This document shows, piece after piece, positions 10,151 to 20,074 of a DNA stretch of 64,000 bases. A program made the position numbers and the translations under genes. The notes below the pieces were generated by a model. It searched no databases. It saw only the letters and a program-made list of their open reading frames with translations, and was not told where the DNA came from. Numbering within the stretch: position 1 is the first letter of the stretch; each line of letters opens with the position of its first letter. The DNA comes from Streptococcus cristatus (GTDB taxonomy: Bacteria > Bacillota > Bacilli > Lactobacillales > Streptococcaceae), in assembly GCF_003943505.1 (NCBI RefSeq), contig NZ_RJPS01000001.1, forward strand, positions 212,640 through 276,639, read 5' to 3'.

Positions 10151-12442
10151 ATGCGCTTCAATCAGTATAGTTATCACAAGACAAATCCAGACACCATGCG
10201 CCAAGAATTAGCTGACTTGGGCTTTGTTTATGAGCCACACCTTTCTGACAAAGACAATCTCCAAAACTTTCTAGGACGCTGTTTCTTTCTCTATCAGGAT
10301 ACCGACTACTTACTTCGAGCTTGGGCCGATGATAGCGAAACTGACTTGTTGACCTTCTTCGAGTCAGACCGTGAACTGACAGCTGAGGTCTTCTACATGA
10401 CCGCCTTTCAGCTCTTAGATTTTGTGCCTTTTGTTGATTTCACCGATCTTGAGAAATTCCGAACAGAAAGCAACTTCCCTATCGTTTATGGCGATCTGCT
10501 AGAAAACCTCTACCAGCTGCTCAACACTCGAACAAAAAATGGCAATTTGCTGGTTGATAAGCTGGTCAGCGAGGGATTGATTCCTGAGGAAAATGCCTAC
10601 CACTACTTCAACGGCAAGAGCTTGGCAACTTTTGCCAGCTACGATGCCATCCGCGAGGTGGTTTATGTGGAAAGCCGAGTTGATACTGATGGAGACGGCC
10701 TGCCAGATCTAGTCAAGGTCAGCATTATCCGCCCTCGTTACCAAGGGAAAATCCCTGCTGTCATGACCGCTTCTCCTTATCATCAGGGAACCAACGACCC
10801 AGCCAGCGATAAGGCTCTCCATAATATGAATGTGGACTTAGTAAAAAAAGAGCCACATCACATCACAGTCCAAGACCCTGAGCTTAAATTGCTCCAGTTG
10901 GATTCGCCAGCTCCAGCTCAAGAAGTCTCTGAAGCTGAGGAAAAATTGGGTCATATCGGCACCTACACCCTCAATGACTACTTGCTGCCCCGCGGTTTTG
11001 CTAATCTCTATGTGTCTGGTGTAGGAACTAAAGACTCTGAAGGACTGATGACCAGCGGAGACTATCAGCAGATCGAGGCTTATAAGAACGTTATTGATTG
11101 GCTCAACGGCCGCTGCCGAGCCTTCACCGACCACACTCGCCAGCGGGAAATCAAGGCCACCTGGTCCAACGGAAAAGTGGCTACGACCGGTATCTCCTAT
11201 CTGGGCACCATGTCCAACGGGCTGGCAACGACTGGCGTAGATGGGCTGGAAGTCATTATCGCCGAAGCTGGGATTTCTTCTTGGTACAACTACTACCGCG
11301 AAAACGGTCTCGTCACTAGTCCTGGCGGCTATCCAGGAGAGGATTTTGAATCCCTGACCGAATTGACTTACTCCCGCAATCTGAGGGCTGGTGACTACCT
11401 GCGTCATAATGATGCTTATCAACAAAGTCTAGAACAACAGCGCAAAGACTTAGATCGACAAACCGGGGATTACAATCAATTTTGGCATGATCGCAACTAC
11501 CTGCTCCATGCAGATAAGGTCAAGGCCGAAGTCGTCTTCACACATGGTTCTCAGGACTGGAATGTCAAGCCCCTTCATGTCTATAATATGTTCCGAGCTC
11601 TGCCAGCTCACATCAAAAAACACCTCTTTTTCCATAACGGTGCCCATGTTTACATGAACAACTGGCAGTCCATTGACTTCCGCGAAGCCATGAACGCCCT
11701 CCTCAGCAAGAAACTGCTAGGCCATGCTTCAGACTTCGAACTGCCGCCAGTCATCTGGCAGGACAACAGTCAAGCTCAAAGTTGGCTGACCTTGGAAGAC
11801 TTCGGTGGACAAGAGCAGAAACTTCAGCTCCAACTAGGCCAAGACTGCCAATCTATCCAAAATCAATACCCAGAAGAAGATTATAACCGTTTTGCCAAAA
11901 ACTACCAAAGCTTTAAAAACGAACTCTTCGATGGCAAGGTCAACCAGATTACTCTGGATTGGACTTTGGAAGAGGACCTCTTCCTCAACGGAGCTACCCA
12001 GCTCAAACTGCGCCTTAAATCCAGCACGGACAAGGGGCTGATTTCCGCCCAGTTACTGGACTTTGGACCAGCCAAACGCCTCACACTAATTCCGACACCG
12101 CTTGAGCCTCGAGTCATGGACAATGGCCGCTACTATATACTGGACAATCTGCTGGAGTTACCTTTTGCTGAAACGCCACACCGTGTCATCACCAAAGGCT
12201 TCCTCAACCTGCAAAATCGGACAGATTTGCTGACGGTCGAAGAAGTTACTCCTGACCAATGGATGGAATGTAGCTTTGAGTTACAGCCAACTATCTACAA
12301 GATGAAAAAAGGCGACCAACTCCGCCTCGTCCTCTACACCACTGACTTCGAACACACCGTCCGTGATAAGACCGATTATCAGTTGACGGTAGATTTAGGG
12401 CAATCTAGTCTAGACTTGCCGACCATGGCATCACTGTCATAA
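10151..12442 (+). CDS. pepX: Xaa-Pro dipeptidyl-peptidase
   Basis: The 763-residue cytoplasmic serine peptidase of family S15 removes N-terminal X-Pro dipeptides from proline-rich peptides. The nucleophile elbow is TGISYLG (about residue 353), the acid lies in [11 protein letters not shown] (about residue 463) and the histidine in NGAHVYMN (about residue 498). The helical N-terminal domain (residues 1-190) and the C-terminal beta-sandwich (from about residue 550) are also present, and the length is normal for the family. A ribosome-binding site GAGGGA precedes the ATG. Monocistronic, ended by a hairpin terminator. Confidence 0.97.
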   Translation: MRFNQYSYHKTNPDTMRQELADLGFVYEPHLSDKDNLQNFLGRCFFLYQDTDYLLRAWADDSETDLLTFFESDRELTAEVFYMTAFQLLDFVPFVDFTDLEKFRTESNFPIVYGDLLENLYQLLNTRTKNGNLLVDKLVSEGLIPEENAYHYFNGKSLATFASYDAIREVVYVESRVDTDGDGLPDLVKVSIIRPRYQGKIPAVMTASPYHQGTNDPASDKALHNMNVDLVKKEPHHITVQDPELKLLQLDSPAPAQEVSEAEEKLGHIGTYTLNDYLLPRGFANLYVSGVGTKDSEGLMTSGDYQQIEAYKNVIDWLNGRCRAFTDHTRQREIKATWSNGKVATTGISYLGTMSNGLATTGVDGLEVIIAEAGISSWYNYYRENGLVTSPGGYPGEDFESLTELTYSRNLRAGDYLRHNDAYQQSLEQQRKDLDRQTGDYNQFWHDRNYLLHADKVKAEVVFTHGSQDWNVKPLHVYNMFRALPAHIKKHLFFHNGAHVYMNNWQSIDFREAMNALLSKKLLGHASDFELPPVIWQDNSQAQSWLTLEDFGGQEQKLQLQLGQDCQSIQNQYPEEDYNRFAKNYQSFKNELFDGKVNQITLDWTLEEDLFLNGATQLKLRLKSSTDKGLISAQLLDFGPAKRLTLIPTPLEPRVMDNGRYYILDNLLELPFAETPHRVITKGFLNLQNRTDLLTVEEVTPDQWMECSFELQPTIYKMKKGDQLRLVLYTTDFEHTVRDKTDYQLTVDLGQSSLDLPTMASLS

Positions 12443-12449
12443 AACCTAA

Positions 12450-12478
12450 AAGACGCTGATTTTTCGGCGCCTTTTTCT
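12450..12478 (+). terminator. Terminator of pepX
   Basis: A ten-base-pair hairpin with one mismatch and a four-T loop is followed by TTTTTCTCTT, immediately downstream of pepX and abutting the end of the convergent lipoprotein gene. Confidence 0.75.
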
Positions 12479-12479
12479 C

Positions 12480-12893
12480 TTATTTTAGATTGAAATATTT
12501 TTCTGCATATTTTTTATAATCTGGCTTTTCCTTGCGGTTCATAGCAAAGAGCATACTACCTGTGAGATAATCCTCGTCTGAATCAGGAATTAGCATAATA
12601 GCAACATTTTTATCTTTCTCAGGAAAGACGATAGAAAATATTTTGCCATTATCTTTCCGAGTCAGGCCATAATAACTCACCCCATTTTTAAAACCAACAG
12701 CATTTTGAGTATACTTATATTCTTCTTCGTTGACAACGATGGTCTTGTCTTTTATTTCAATGGTCGTTTGCTCACCTCTAGCATCCTGAACATTCCATTT
12801 CCCCTGAATTTTAGGGCTACCACTACAGCCGATTAGGATGAAGAGGGATGAGAGCACTACCAACAGCAAACCTTTTATCTTCTTATTTTTCAA
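12480..12893 (-). CDS. Small lipoprotein of unknown function
   Basis: The 137-residue protein has a basic N-terminus, a hydrophobic stretch and a lipobox ending LIGC (cysteine at about residue 23), so it should be lipid-anchored outside the membrane. The mature part is about 115 residues with a GKWNVQDARGEQTTIEIKD-like beta-rich beginning and a lysine-rich end. I do not recognise the family. The start is a TTG at 12893 with a GGAGAAGA site; no ATG fits the signal peptide. It is convergent with pepX and seems monocistronic. Confidence 0.78.
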   Translation of the reverse strand: MKNKKIKGLLLVVLSSLFILIGCSGSPKIQGKWNVQDARGEQTTIEIKDKTIVVNEEEYKYTQNAVGFKNGVSYYGLTRKDNGKIFSIVFPEKDKNVAIMLIPDSDEDYLTGSMLFAMNRKEKPDYKKYAEKYFNLK

Positions 12894-12976
12894 GTTATCT
12901 TCTCCTCGGTATATAGTTTCATGACTATACTACTATAAATGCTAAATCTTTGTCAAACCTTCTAGAAATGTTCTCC

Positions 12977-13004
12977 TTGCCACTTTCCCAAAAAATGATA
13001 TAAT
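12977..13004 (+). promoter_or_regulatory. Promoter of the YbaB/EbfC gene
   Basis: TTGCCA (12977-12982), a 16-bp spacer and TATAAT (12999-13004) with an extended TG-A. A short AAGGG/CCCTT stem-loop lies in the leader before the ribosome-binding site. Confidence 0.65.
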
Positions 13005-13062
13005 TGAAGAGTGAAGATTACTAAGGGACTCAGCCCTTGCGAGAGAAAGGAAAGAAAATCTT

Positions 13063-13362
13063 ATGATGAATATGCAAAACATGATGAAGCAAGCCCAAAA
13101 ACTTAAAAAAGATATGGACATTGCTCAAGCAGAATTAGCCGCAACTGAATTTGTTGGAAAATCTAGCCAAGATCTAGTTGTAGCAACTCTTACTGGTGAC
13201 AAAAAGGTTGTCAAAATTGACTTTCAGCCTGCTATCGTAGACCCAGAAGATATTGAAACTCTATCTGATTTGACTAGCCAAGCTATCAATGCTGCTATCG
13301 ATCAAATCAACGAAGTAGCTAAACAAAAACTCAGTGCTTTCCAAAGTGGACTTTCTTTCTAA
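13063..13362 (+). CDS. YbaB/EbfC family nucleoid-associated protein
   Basis: The 99-residue protein begins [17 protein letters not shown], has a helical N-terminus, a central beta-hairpin region ([18 protein letters not shown]) and a C-terminal helix, as in YbaB/EbfC proteins, which dimerise and bind DNA with little sequence preference. AAAGGAAAG lies upstream of the ATG. In many bacteria this gene sits next to dnaX/recR; here it stands alone, divergent from the lipoprotein gene and convergent with purH. Confidence 0.93.
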   Translation: MMNMQNMMKQAQKLKKDMDIAQAELAATEFVGKSSQDLVVATLTGDKKVVKIDFQPAIVDPEDIETLSDLTSQAINAAIDQINEVAKQKLSAFQSGLSF

Positions 13363-13386
13363 TTCTGTTAAGCCCCTATAACAATC

Positions 13387-13430
13387 AACTCCCAAAAAGA
13401 TGGTTCATTCATCCTTTCGGGAGTTTTTTT
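13387..13430 (+). terminator. Terminator of the YbaB/EbfC gene
   Basis: AACTCCC and GGGAGTT arms enclose a partly paired loop and are followed by seven Ts. Confidence 0.8.
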
Positions 13431-13433
13431 GCG

Positions 13434-13470
13434 CAAAAAATTGGAGAAAAGGTCTCAGCATTTTCTCCAA
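13434..13470 (-). terminator. Terminator closing the purine operon after purH
   Basis: On the minus strand, TTGGAGAAAA and TTTTCTCCAA form a perfect ten-base-pair stem with a ten-base loop followed by six Ts, 12 bp after the purH stop codon. It shows that the operon ends here and does not run on into purD/E/K. Confidence 0.9.
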
Positions 13471-13481
13471 TATGAATCTTA

Positions 13482-15029
13482 TTAATGTCTAAAATGTCTC
13501 ACGCCTGTGAAGACCATAGTCAAACCATATTTGTCCGCAGCTTCGATAGACTCATTGTCACGGACGGATCCTCCAGGCTGGATGATAGCCTTGATTCCTG
13601 CTTTGGCGATTTCTTCCACGTTATCCGCAAATGGGAAGAAGGCATCGGAAGCGAGCACAGCGCCGTCAAGACGATCTTTAGCTTGGTCAATGGCGATGCG
13701 GACAGAAGCCACACGGTTGGTTTGACCAGGGCCAACACCAAGTGTCATGTGGTCGTTGGTCACGATGATACCGTTTGATTTGACGTACTTGATAGCCTTC
13801 CAAGCAAATTCAAGAGCCGTTGCCTCTGTCTCAGTTGGTTGGCGTTTGGTCACCACTTGCCAGTCAGCTGGGCTTTCCTTGACCACGTCTTGGTTTTGCA
13901 CGAGGAGTCCACCGACCACGCCTGTGTACTCAGCTTCCACTTCACTGGCTTCTTGAGCGTCAAATGGCAAGGCAAGGATACGCAAGTTTTTCTTTTTGTT
14001 GGTCAAAATGGCTAGCGCTTCATCTGTATAGCTCGGTGCGATGATGATTTCAAGGAAGACACCGTGCATCTTCTCAGCTGTCGCAGCATCCACTTCACGG
14101 TTGAGAACGACAATCCCACCAAAAATTGACACTGGATCAGACTCATAAGCGTAATCCCAAGCCGTTTCGATATCGTCAGCTTGACCAATCCCACATGGAT
14201 TCATATGTTTGAGAGCTACAACAGTCGGACGGTCTTTGAAATCACGAATAATACGAATGGCCGCATCCGCATCACGGATATTGTTGAAGGACAATTCCTT
14301 ACCGTTGAGCTGTTTTGCTGATGCAATCGAGTAGGCAGTCGGCAAAGCTTTTTGGTAGAAGTCCGCATCCTGCTGAGGATTTTCCCCATAACGCATGGCT
14401 TGTTTGAGGTCGTAGGTCAAAGTGAGCTTCTCAGGTTTACTTTCCCCCACTTGAGCTGTGAAGTATTCTGCAATCAAGGCATCATAAGCCGCAGTGTGAC
14501 GGAAAACCTTGGCTGCCAAACGTTGACGCGTTTCGTAAGTCGTTTCACCATCGGCTGACAACTCGTCCAAAACCACTGCATAGTCAGCAGGGTCTACCAC
14601 AACCGTCACGCTGGCGTGGTTCTTCGCTGCTGAACGAAGCATAGAAGGCCCACCGATATCGATATTTTCAACTGCGTCAGCATAGATCACGTCTGGTTTG
14701 AGAATCGTTTCCTTGAAAGGATAGAGATTTACTACAACAAGGTCGATGAGCTCAATCTGATTATCCTTAGCAGCCTCTAAGTGGCTAGCCAAGTCACGAC
14801 GAGCGAGGAGCCCACCGTGGATATTTGGATGAAGGGTCTTGACACGACCGTCCATCATTTCTGGGAAACCAGTCACATCATCGATTGCAATGGTCTCTAC
14901 CCCAGCATTATCAAGGGTAACCTTTGTCCCACCTGTCGAGATAATCTCCCAACCAAGTTTTTTGAGTTCTTGGGCAAATTCAACAATGCCCGCTTTGTCT
15001 GAGACGCTGATTAAGGCGCGTTTAGTCAT
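13482..15029 (-). CDS. purH: Bifunctional AICAR formyltransferase / IMP cyclohydrolase
   Basis: This enzyme catalyses the last two steps to IMP. Residues 1-190 form the MGS-like cyclohydrolase domain ([28 protein letters not shown] motifs) and the rest is the formyltransferase domain with RYGENPQQ and the KHMNPCG motif, which contains the catalytic Lys and His. The ATG at 15029 (MTKRALIS, 515 residues) has AAAGGAAA upstream; the 12-codon upstream extension is not family-like. It is the last gene of the purine operon in this genome. Confidence 0.97.
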   Translation of the reverse strand: MTKRALISVSDKAGIVEFAQELKKLGWEIISTGGTKVTLDNAGVETIAIDDVTGFPEMMDGRVKTLHPNIHGGLLARRDLASHLEAAKDNQIELIDLVVVNLYPFKETILKPDVIYADAVENIDIGGPSMLRSAAKNHASVTVVVDPADYAVVLDELSADGETTYETRQRLAAKVFRHTAAYDALIAEYFTAQVGESKPEKLTLTYDLKQAMRYGENPQQDADFYQKALPTAYSIASAKQLNGKELSFNNIRDADAAIRIIRDFKDRPTVVALKHMNPCGIGQADDIETAWDYAYESDPVSIFGGIVVLNREVDAATAEKMHGVFLEIIIAPSYTDEALAILTNKKKNLRILALPFDAQEASEVEAEYTGVVGGLLVQNQDVVKESPADWQVVTKRQPTETEATALEFAWKAIKYVKSNGIIVTNDHMTLGVGPGQTNRVASVRIAIDQAKDRLDGAVLASDAFFPFADNVEEIAKAGIKAIIQPGGSVRDNESIEAADKYGLTMVFTGVRHFRH

Positions 15030-15070
15030 GTTTTTTCCTTTCATTGTATCAAGAGGTGCTTTCACATCAT

Positions 15071-15778
15071 TTAAATCAAAGACTGGCGATTATAATCTGT
15101 AATCTGATCTCCAAGTTCTTTCAACAATTTCCTAACCTCCAGCTTACTTGTCTCACTTTCATAAATACTTCGCAGTTCGGCGTCTGTTGCACCAATTAAG
15201 GTTACAAATTCCACTTTTCCATGCGGAGTATCTAGAGGCTTAGCTAAATCATCAGCAGCAGTCAAGAAGCCTGTCAAATTAGATTTCTGTTGGGCATCAA
15301 TTCCTACCGTTTGCTTGGTATAGATGTATTCTTCTGGCAAAACCACTTTACCCGTTTTAAAAATATATCTTGCCACATACTGTAGCAAACCACAGCCATT
15401 TTTAATTTCTTCTTCGTCATTATCTGATTTCTTTAACTTAAACGTTAATTCAATCCCATAACCACTGTATTCTGGATCTGAGCTTTCCTTTGTATATAAT
15501 TCCGACAAGCCATAACTCACAAAATGCCAAAAATCTCCTGCATCGTAAACACTGATGCCATCAAGTGGATCTGGACCGCCTAGCATATACTTGATAACTG
15601 TTCCATAATGAAGAGGATTAGGCTGATCAGGGTATAAACGATTAAATTCTGCATCAATCGCTTCCCATCCTGGAGCACTATCATCTGTATTTTCAACTTT
15701 AATAACAATCTTGTCCTTATCTTTAGTCGGCGTCTCTTCGCTAGAAGGTTTTTTCTTAAAGAAATCAAACAAACCCAT
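15071..15778 (-). CDS. Suppressor-of-fused (SUFU) domain protein
   Basis: The 235-residue protein has a lysine-rich N-terminus ([10 protein letters not shown]) followed by a SUFU-like domain recognisable from [13 protein letters not shown], the [13 protein letters not shown] segment and a [10 protein letters not shown] strand. Bacterial SUFU proteins are often found as immunity-type partners in polymorphic toxin loci, but no toxin gene is visible nearby. It lies between purN and purH in the same direction, 60 bp after purN, so it should be transcribed with purine genes. It has no evident link to purine synthesis. The domain call rests on remembered motifs. Confidence 0.7.
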   Translation of the reverse strand: MGLFDFFKKKPSSEETPTKDKDKIVIKVENTDDSAPGWEAIDAEFNRLYPDQPNPLHYGTVIKYMLGGPDPLDGISVYDAGDFWHFVSYGLSELYTKESSDPEYSGYGIELTFKLKKSDNDEEEIKNGCGLLQYVARYIFKTGKVVLPEEYIYTKQTVGIDAQQKSNLTGFLTAADDLAKPLDTPHGKVEFVTLIGATDAELRSIYESETSKLEVRKLLKELGDQITDYNRQSLI

Positions 15779-15838
15779 AAATTTCTCCTTAGCAGATGGC
15801 TTTTAATCCTTGCCACAAAATCATCTATGATTCCCTTC

Positions 15839-16390
15839 TTATTTTCGTGCAACTCCCAAACTATCCAACACCTCTGGATACAACTTGTACTCCGCTTCAT
15901 GAATGCGAGCTTCAAAGCTGTCAATGGTATTATCAGCCATCCGCGGCACGCGCACCTGCTTGATAACCTTACCTGTGTCCACACCCGAGTCTACCCAGTG
16001 AATAGTAACACCGCTCTCAGCAACGCCAGCATTCCAAGCATCCTCAATCCCATGAGCACCTGGAAATTCTGGCAGATAGGCTGGATGAATGTTGATGATT
16101 CGGCCTTCATAAGCTGCCAATAAGGTTGGCCCAACGATTTTCATATAGCCTGCTAGACAAACCAAGTCAATCTGGTGTTCTTCCAAGAGTTCGACAAGGG
16201 CTGCTTCATAGTCTGCCTTGTTCTCAAACTCCTTGAGTTCAAAAGCATAGGACAGGATGCCGAGCTTGTCTGCACGTTCCAGCACATAGGCGTCACGATG
16301 GTCTGAAAAAACAAACTCCACTGGAAATTCTTCCGCAATCACCTGAAAATTTGAGCCATTACCAGAGGCAAAAACCGCTATTTTTTTCAT
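15839..16390 (-). CDS. purN: Phosphoribosylglycinamide formyltransferase
   Basis: The 183-residue enzyme transfers a formyl group from 10-formyl-THF to GAR. It has the ASGNGSNFQ phosphate-binding loop near the N-terminus, [11 protein letters not shown], and the catalytic region [16 protein letters not shown] followed by [10 protein letters not shown]. The ATG overlaps the purM stop as ATGA, so the two are translationally coupled. Confidence 0.97.
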   Translation of the reverse strand: MKKIAVFASGNGSNFQVIAEEFPVEFVFSDHRDAYVLERADKLGILSYAFELKEFENKADYEAALVELLEEHQIDLVCLAGYMKIVGPTLLAAYEGRIINIHPAYLPEFPGAHGIEDAWNAGVAESGVTIHWVDSGVDTGKVIKQVRVPRMADNTIDSFEARIHEAEYKLYPEVLDSLGVARK

Positions 16391-17409
16391 TTGATGATGA
16401 CACTTTCGTTTTCTTTCTTGACGATGCGACCAATTTCATAGACTGGCTCATCCAGTAATTCCTTGATACGGTCTACATTTTCAGGGTTGACTGCCAGCAT
16501 GAGTCCCACACCCATATTGAAGATTTCAAACATTTCCTCATGCTTGATTTCACCGTATTTTTCAAGAGCTTTGAAAATCGGAAGCACTGGGACTTTGTCT
16601 TCTTCAATTTCCGCAGCTAGGTCATCTGCAAACATACGAGGGACATTTTCGATAAAGCCCCCACCTGTGATGTGTGCAATACCGTTAACCAAGCCTTCCT
16701 TGATGAGTGGCAAGACAGCCTTGACATAGATGCGAGTCGGCTCAAGAAGGACTTCCTTGAGTTTCTTGCCTTCCAATTCTGGCAAGACTTCCTCACCTGT
16801 ATAGTCTGCAAAGACACGACGGACAAGAGAGTAACCATTTGAGTGGATCCCACTTGAAGCAAGTCCGAGAAGAATATCACCTTCATCCACTTTTGAGCCA
16901 TCGATAATCTGAGATTTTTCTGCTACACCGACCGCAAAACCAGCCAAGTCATAGTCATCTTCACCGTACATACCAGGCATTTCAGCCGTCTCCCCACCGA
17001 TGAGGGCAGCACCAGCCTGCACACAACCTTCTGCTACACCAGCGACGACTTGTTCTAGTTTAGCTGGTTCATTCTTCCCAGTTGCTACGTAGTCGAGGAA
17101 ATAGAGAGGTTCCGCACCTGCAGCGATGATGTCGTTGACACACATGGCTACACAGTCCTGCCCAATGGTATCATGCTTGTCATATTGGATCGCCAACATC
17201 AGTTTAGTACCAACTCCGTCCGTACCAGAAATCAATACTGGCTCCTGGACATCTGTTTTAGATAGATCAAACATACCACCAAAACCACCTAGAGCCCCCA
17301 TAACACCTGCACGCTCCGTACGAGCCACGTGCTTTTTGATCCGTTCAACAACTTCATAACCCGCTTCAACATCCACACCAGATTGCGCATAAGCATTTTT
17401 ATTTGTCAT
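16387..17409 (-). CDS. purM: Phosphoribosylformylglycinamidine cyclo-ligase (AIR synthetase)
   Basis: The 340-residue ATP-dependent enzyme closes the imidazole ring of AIR. It shows the GGFGGMFDL loop, [12 protein letters not shown], a CVNDI segment, [11 protein letters not shown] and [13 protein letters not shown], all in the expected order. It follows purF after 39 bp and overlaps purN by four bases. Confidence 0.98.
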   Translation of the reverse strand: MTNKNAYAQSGVDVEAGYEVVERIKKHVARTERAGVMGALGGFGGMFDLSKTDVQEPVLISGTDGVGTKLMLAIQYDKHDTIGQDCVAMCVNDIIAAGAEPLYFLDYVATGKNEPAKLEQVVAGVAEGCVQAGAALIGGETAEMPGMYGEDDYDLAGFAVGVAEKSQIIDGSKVDEGDILLGLASSGIHSNGYSLVRRVFADYTGEEVLPELEGKKLKEVLLEPTRIYVKAVLPLIKEGLVNGIAHITGGGFIENVPRMFADDLAAEIEEDKVPVLPIFKALEKYGEIKHEEMFEIFNMGVGLMLAVNPENVDRIKELLDEPVYEIGRIVKKENESVIIK

Positions 17410-17448
17410 TTGTTCATTCCTTTTCTTTAATGGAGAATCGTCTTCCGC

Positions 17449-18891
17449 CTATTTATAGAAACTGGTCTTTTCTTCCAAACTTCTACGGTATTCTTCTTCA
17501 TAGTCGTAAAGAGGTGTTGGATAGTCGCCGTCAAAGTAAGCAACACAGAGACCACCATTCGGCGCATCTGTTTCAATCCCGATAGAGTTAATCAAGCCAT
17601 CAATCGAAAGATAGGTCAGACTATCTGCGCCAATGATTTGGCAGGTTTCTTCGACCGTATGATTGGCCGCAATCAGCTCCTGACGGGTCTGGATATCAAT
17701 CCCATAGAAGCATGGATAAGCTAGCGCAGGACTACCAATAGCAACGTGAACCTCCGTCGCCCCTGCTTCTTTCAAAAGCTGAACGATACGGCGAGAGGTC
17801 GTCCCGCGGACAATGGAATCATCAATCATGACCACACGTTTGCCTTTGACAACACCCGAAACAGCAGACAGTTTCATCCGTACCCCTTGCTCCCGCAATT
17901 CTTGAGTCGGTTGGATAAAGGTGCGTTGCGTGTATTGGTTTTTGATCAGACCCATTTCATTTGGCAGACCAGATTCTTCTGCAAATCCCATGGCTGCGCT
18001 GAGCGAGGAATTCGGCACACCGACCACGATATCCGCCGCATGCTTAAATTCACGTGCCAATTGAGCTCCCATACGTTTCCGTGCCGTATGGACATTGACA
18101 CCATGTATATTAGAGTCAGGACGGGCAAAGTAGATATACTCCATAGAGCAAATCGCGAGCTGAGTATCATTCGTATAACTATCATACTGGATACCCTTAT
18201 CATCAATAATGACAATCTCTCCTGGTTTCACATCACGAATCCACTCGGCACCAATGACTTCAAAAGCGCAAGTTTCAGAGGAAACGACCACCGCTCCGTT
18301 TGCCATTTTTCCGATAGAAAGCGGCCGGAAGCCATTAGGGTCAAGCGCCGCAATCAACTTATCCTCAAACAGCAAGATATAAGCAAAGCCACCTTTGACG
18401 AGACTGAGTGCCTCCTTGATTTTGCCCATCAAACTTGGATTGTGACTACGACGAATGAGGTGAGCTAAGATTTCCGAGTCCGAAGTTGAACTGAAGATAG
18501 CACCTCTTTGTTCCAATTCTTTCTTGAGCGACGATGCGTTTGTCAGGTTCCCATTATGAGCCAGCCCGAACTGCATATCATGAAAGCGAAAAATGAAAGG
18601 CTGGATGTTGTCTACAGAAGCTTCTCCTGCGGTCGCATAGCGCACATGTCCAATCGCGCTAGTCCCCGTCAGTTTGTCCAATTTGGTAGGATTTTTGAAA
18701 ACTTCTGATAGAAGCCCCATATCACGATGGCGCTTCAATTGCCCCTGATCATTGGAGAGGATTCCAGCCCCCTCCTGACCACGGTGCTGAAGACTGTGGA
18801 GCCCAAAATAGGTCATTTTAGCAGCATCTGGATGTCCCCAAATACCGAAAACACCACATTCTTCATTAAGAGATTTTACTTCGTATGTCAT
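17449..18891 (-). CDS. purF: Amidophosphoribosyltransferase
   Basis: The 480-residue enzyme catalyses the committed step from PRPP and glutamine to phosphoribosylamine. An 11-residue propeptide (MTYEVKSLNEE) precedes the nucleophile in CGVFGIWGH, placing it in the processed class typical of Firmicutes. The glutaminase domain (GHVRYATAGE, AHNGNLTNA) is followed by the PRTase domain with the VVMIDDSIVRGTTS PRPP-binding loop. It is separated from purL by the unknown 369-residue gene. Confidence 0.98.
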   Translation of the reverse strand: MTYEVKSLNEECGVFGIWGHPDAAKMTYFGLHSLQHRGQEGAGILSNDQGQLKRHRDMGLLSEVFKNPTKLDKLTGTSAIGHVRYATAGEASVDNIQPFIFRFHDMQFGLAHNGNLTNASSLKKELEQRGAIFSSTSDSEILAHLIRRSHNPSLMGKIKEALSLVKGGFAYILLFEDKLIAALDPNGFRPLSIGKMANGAVVVSSETCAFEVIGAEWIRDVKPGEIVIIDDKGIQYDSYTNDTQLAICSMEYIYFARPDSNIHGVNVHTARKRMGAQLAREFKHAADIVVGVPNSSLSAAMGFAEESGLPNEMGLIKNQYTQRTFIQPTQELREQGVRMKLSAVSGVVKGKRVVMIDDSIVRGTTSRRIVQLLKEAGATEVHVAIGSPALAYPCFYGIDIQTRQELIAANHTVEETCQIIGADSLTYLSIDGLINSIGIETDAPNGGLCVAYFDGDYPTPLYDYEEEYRRSLEEKTSFYK

Positions 18892-18911
18892 TTTATATAC
18901 CTATATTATAT

Positions 18912-20021
18912 TTATATTATAGCCCACTCTTCTAAAAGAAAATTAGGAATTTCGTCTGGCTCGACTCTCTTATAACTATCAACTCCTACATACTGGCCCA
19001 AAGTAGGTTTACCGAAAAGTTCTTGACTAAGTAACACCAGCTTCTCATTTGTTCTAATTTTTTCTTTAATTTTTGGGCTAAAGTAATAGTTTTCAGCATA
19101 AGCAAATATTAAATAATTAAGAAATTCCAGTTTCTTCAATCGAGGGGTACTATTAAATTGACTTTTTAGAGATTTATATTTCCTATCCCTTTTATGATAA
19201 AAAGCTAGCACCATTGTCTTTTCTTTTAATGGTAAAATAGCCAGATGCAACTTCTGAATACGATTATTTTTTGAATGGTTACTCGTATCATTCACTGGAT
19301 ATCCACACATATCTCTAATCAAAGTTAATGAACCTTGAAACGCTATCGGTGTCTTATATGGGAGTACCTCATGAAAAATAATTTGATACGCTCCCGTTCC
19401 TTTATGATTATCTTCAATAGCAGTTTTATGGAGTAAAATTTCATTTTGAAAATCTTCAATATCATAATCAAAAGAATTATGAAGATCCTTTATTTTTTGA
19501 GATGTATTTTCTAATGTTTTACTAGAAATCTCAGGTATTCTTAAGTATAAAGCTTTATTGCTCGTATTATCAGACATTAACTTTTCAAAATGATATTTTT
19601 CCTCCCTCCTTCTAACTAGTTCTAAAAGGAAATTTTTCAATGCAATTTGTGACAACATTTTATCGCTAGGATAAGACGTGAGATTCATTTCATTTTCATA
19701 TTCCTGAAAATAGAATGAGTCGCATTTACGACAGATAATTTGTATCGTTCCCGAATTACTCACTCCCCTATCATTATCTGACAGATCGCTCCCTATTAAA
19801 TAACCAGCTTGAGTCAACATGCCAGAATCAGAAATATTTTTTAACGATAACTGTGGAATGGTGTGAGAGTTGCAGAAACTTGTGGTATCTTTATCACAAA
19901 GCAAACACTTTCCTGGCTTTAAGTCCTCCTTCATTACTTTCATCTTTCTAGATAATGATTTTTTCAATTGAATCTTTTTTTCAACATCAGGAATATCAAT
20001 TAATTTATTCAAATACTTCAC
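18912..20021 (-). CDS. Unknown protein with HNH/zinc-ribbon-like cysteine pairs, inserted in the purine operon
   Basis: I do not recognise this 369-residue protein. Near its N-terminus it has CLLCDKDTTSFC followed by NSHTIPQLSLKNI and, about 60 residues later, CRKC. A C-x2-C plus a conserved S-H-x-I-P and a second C-x2-C is the pattern of HNH-type or other treble-clef zinc folds, so a nucleic-acid function is possible but not shown. The rest is lysine-, asparagine- and serine-rich and markedly more AT-rich than purL and purF, which suggests transfer. The start is GTG at 20021 with a weak Shine-Dalgarno. It lies 53 bp after purL and 20 bp before purF, in the same direction. Confidence 0.7.
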   Translation of the reverse strand: MKYLNKLIDIPDVEKKIQLKKSLSRKMKVMKEDLKPGKCLLCDKDTTSFCNSHTIPQLSLKNISDSGMLTQAGYLIGSDLSDNDRGVSNSGTIQIICRKCDSFYFQEYENEMNLTSYPSDKMLSQIALKNFLLELVRRREEKYHFEKLMSDNTSNKALYLRIPEISSKTLENTSQKIKDLHNSFDYDIEDFQNEILLHKTAIEDNHKGTGAYQIIFHEVLPYKTPIAFQGSLTLIRDMCGYPVNDTSNHSKNNRIQKLHLAILPLKEKTMVLAFYHKRDRKYKSLKSQFNSTPRLKKLEFLNYLIFAYAENYYFSPKIKEKIRTNEKLVLLSQELFGKPTLGQYVGVDSYKRVEPDEIPNFLLEEWAII

Positions 20022-20074
20022 TAACTTTCATTTTACTTCTCAAAGCATACCAATCGCCTCAGTCATCTCTAGTC

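Noticed and set aside
17746-18468. 240-codon plus-strand open frame
   Set aside because: It is antisense to purF, no recognisable domain or start signal.
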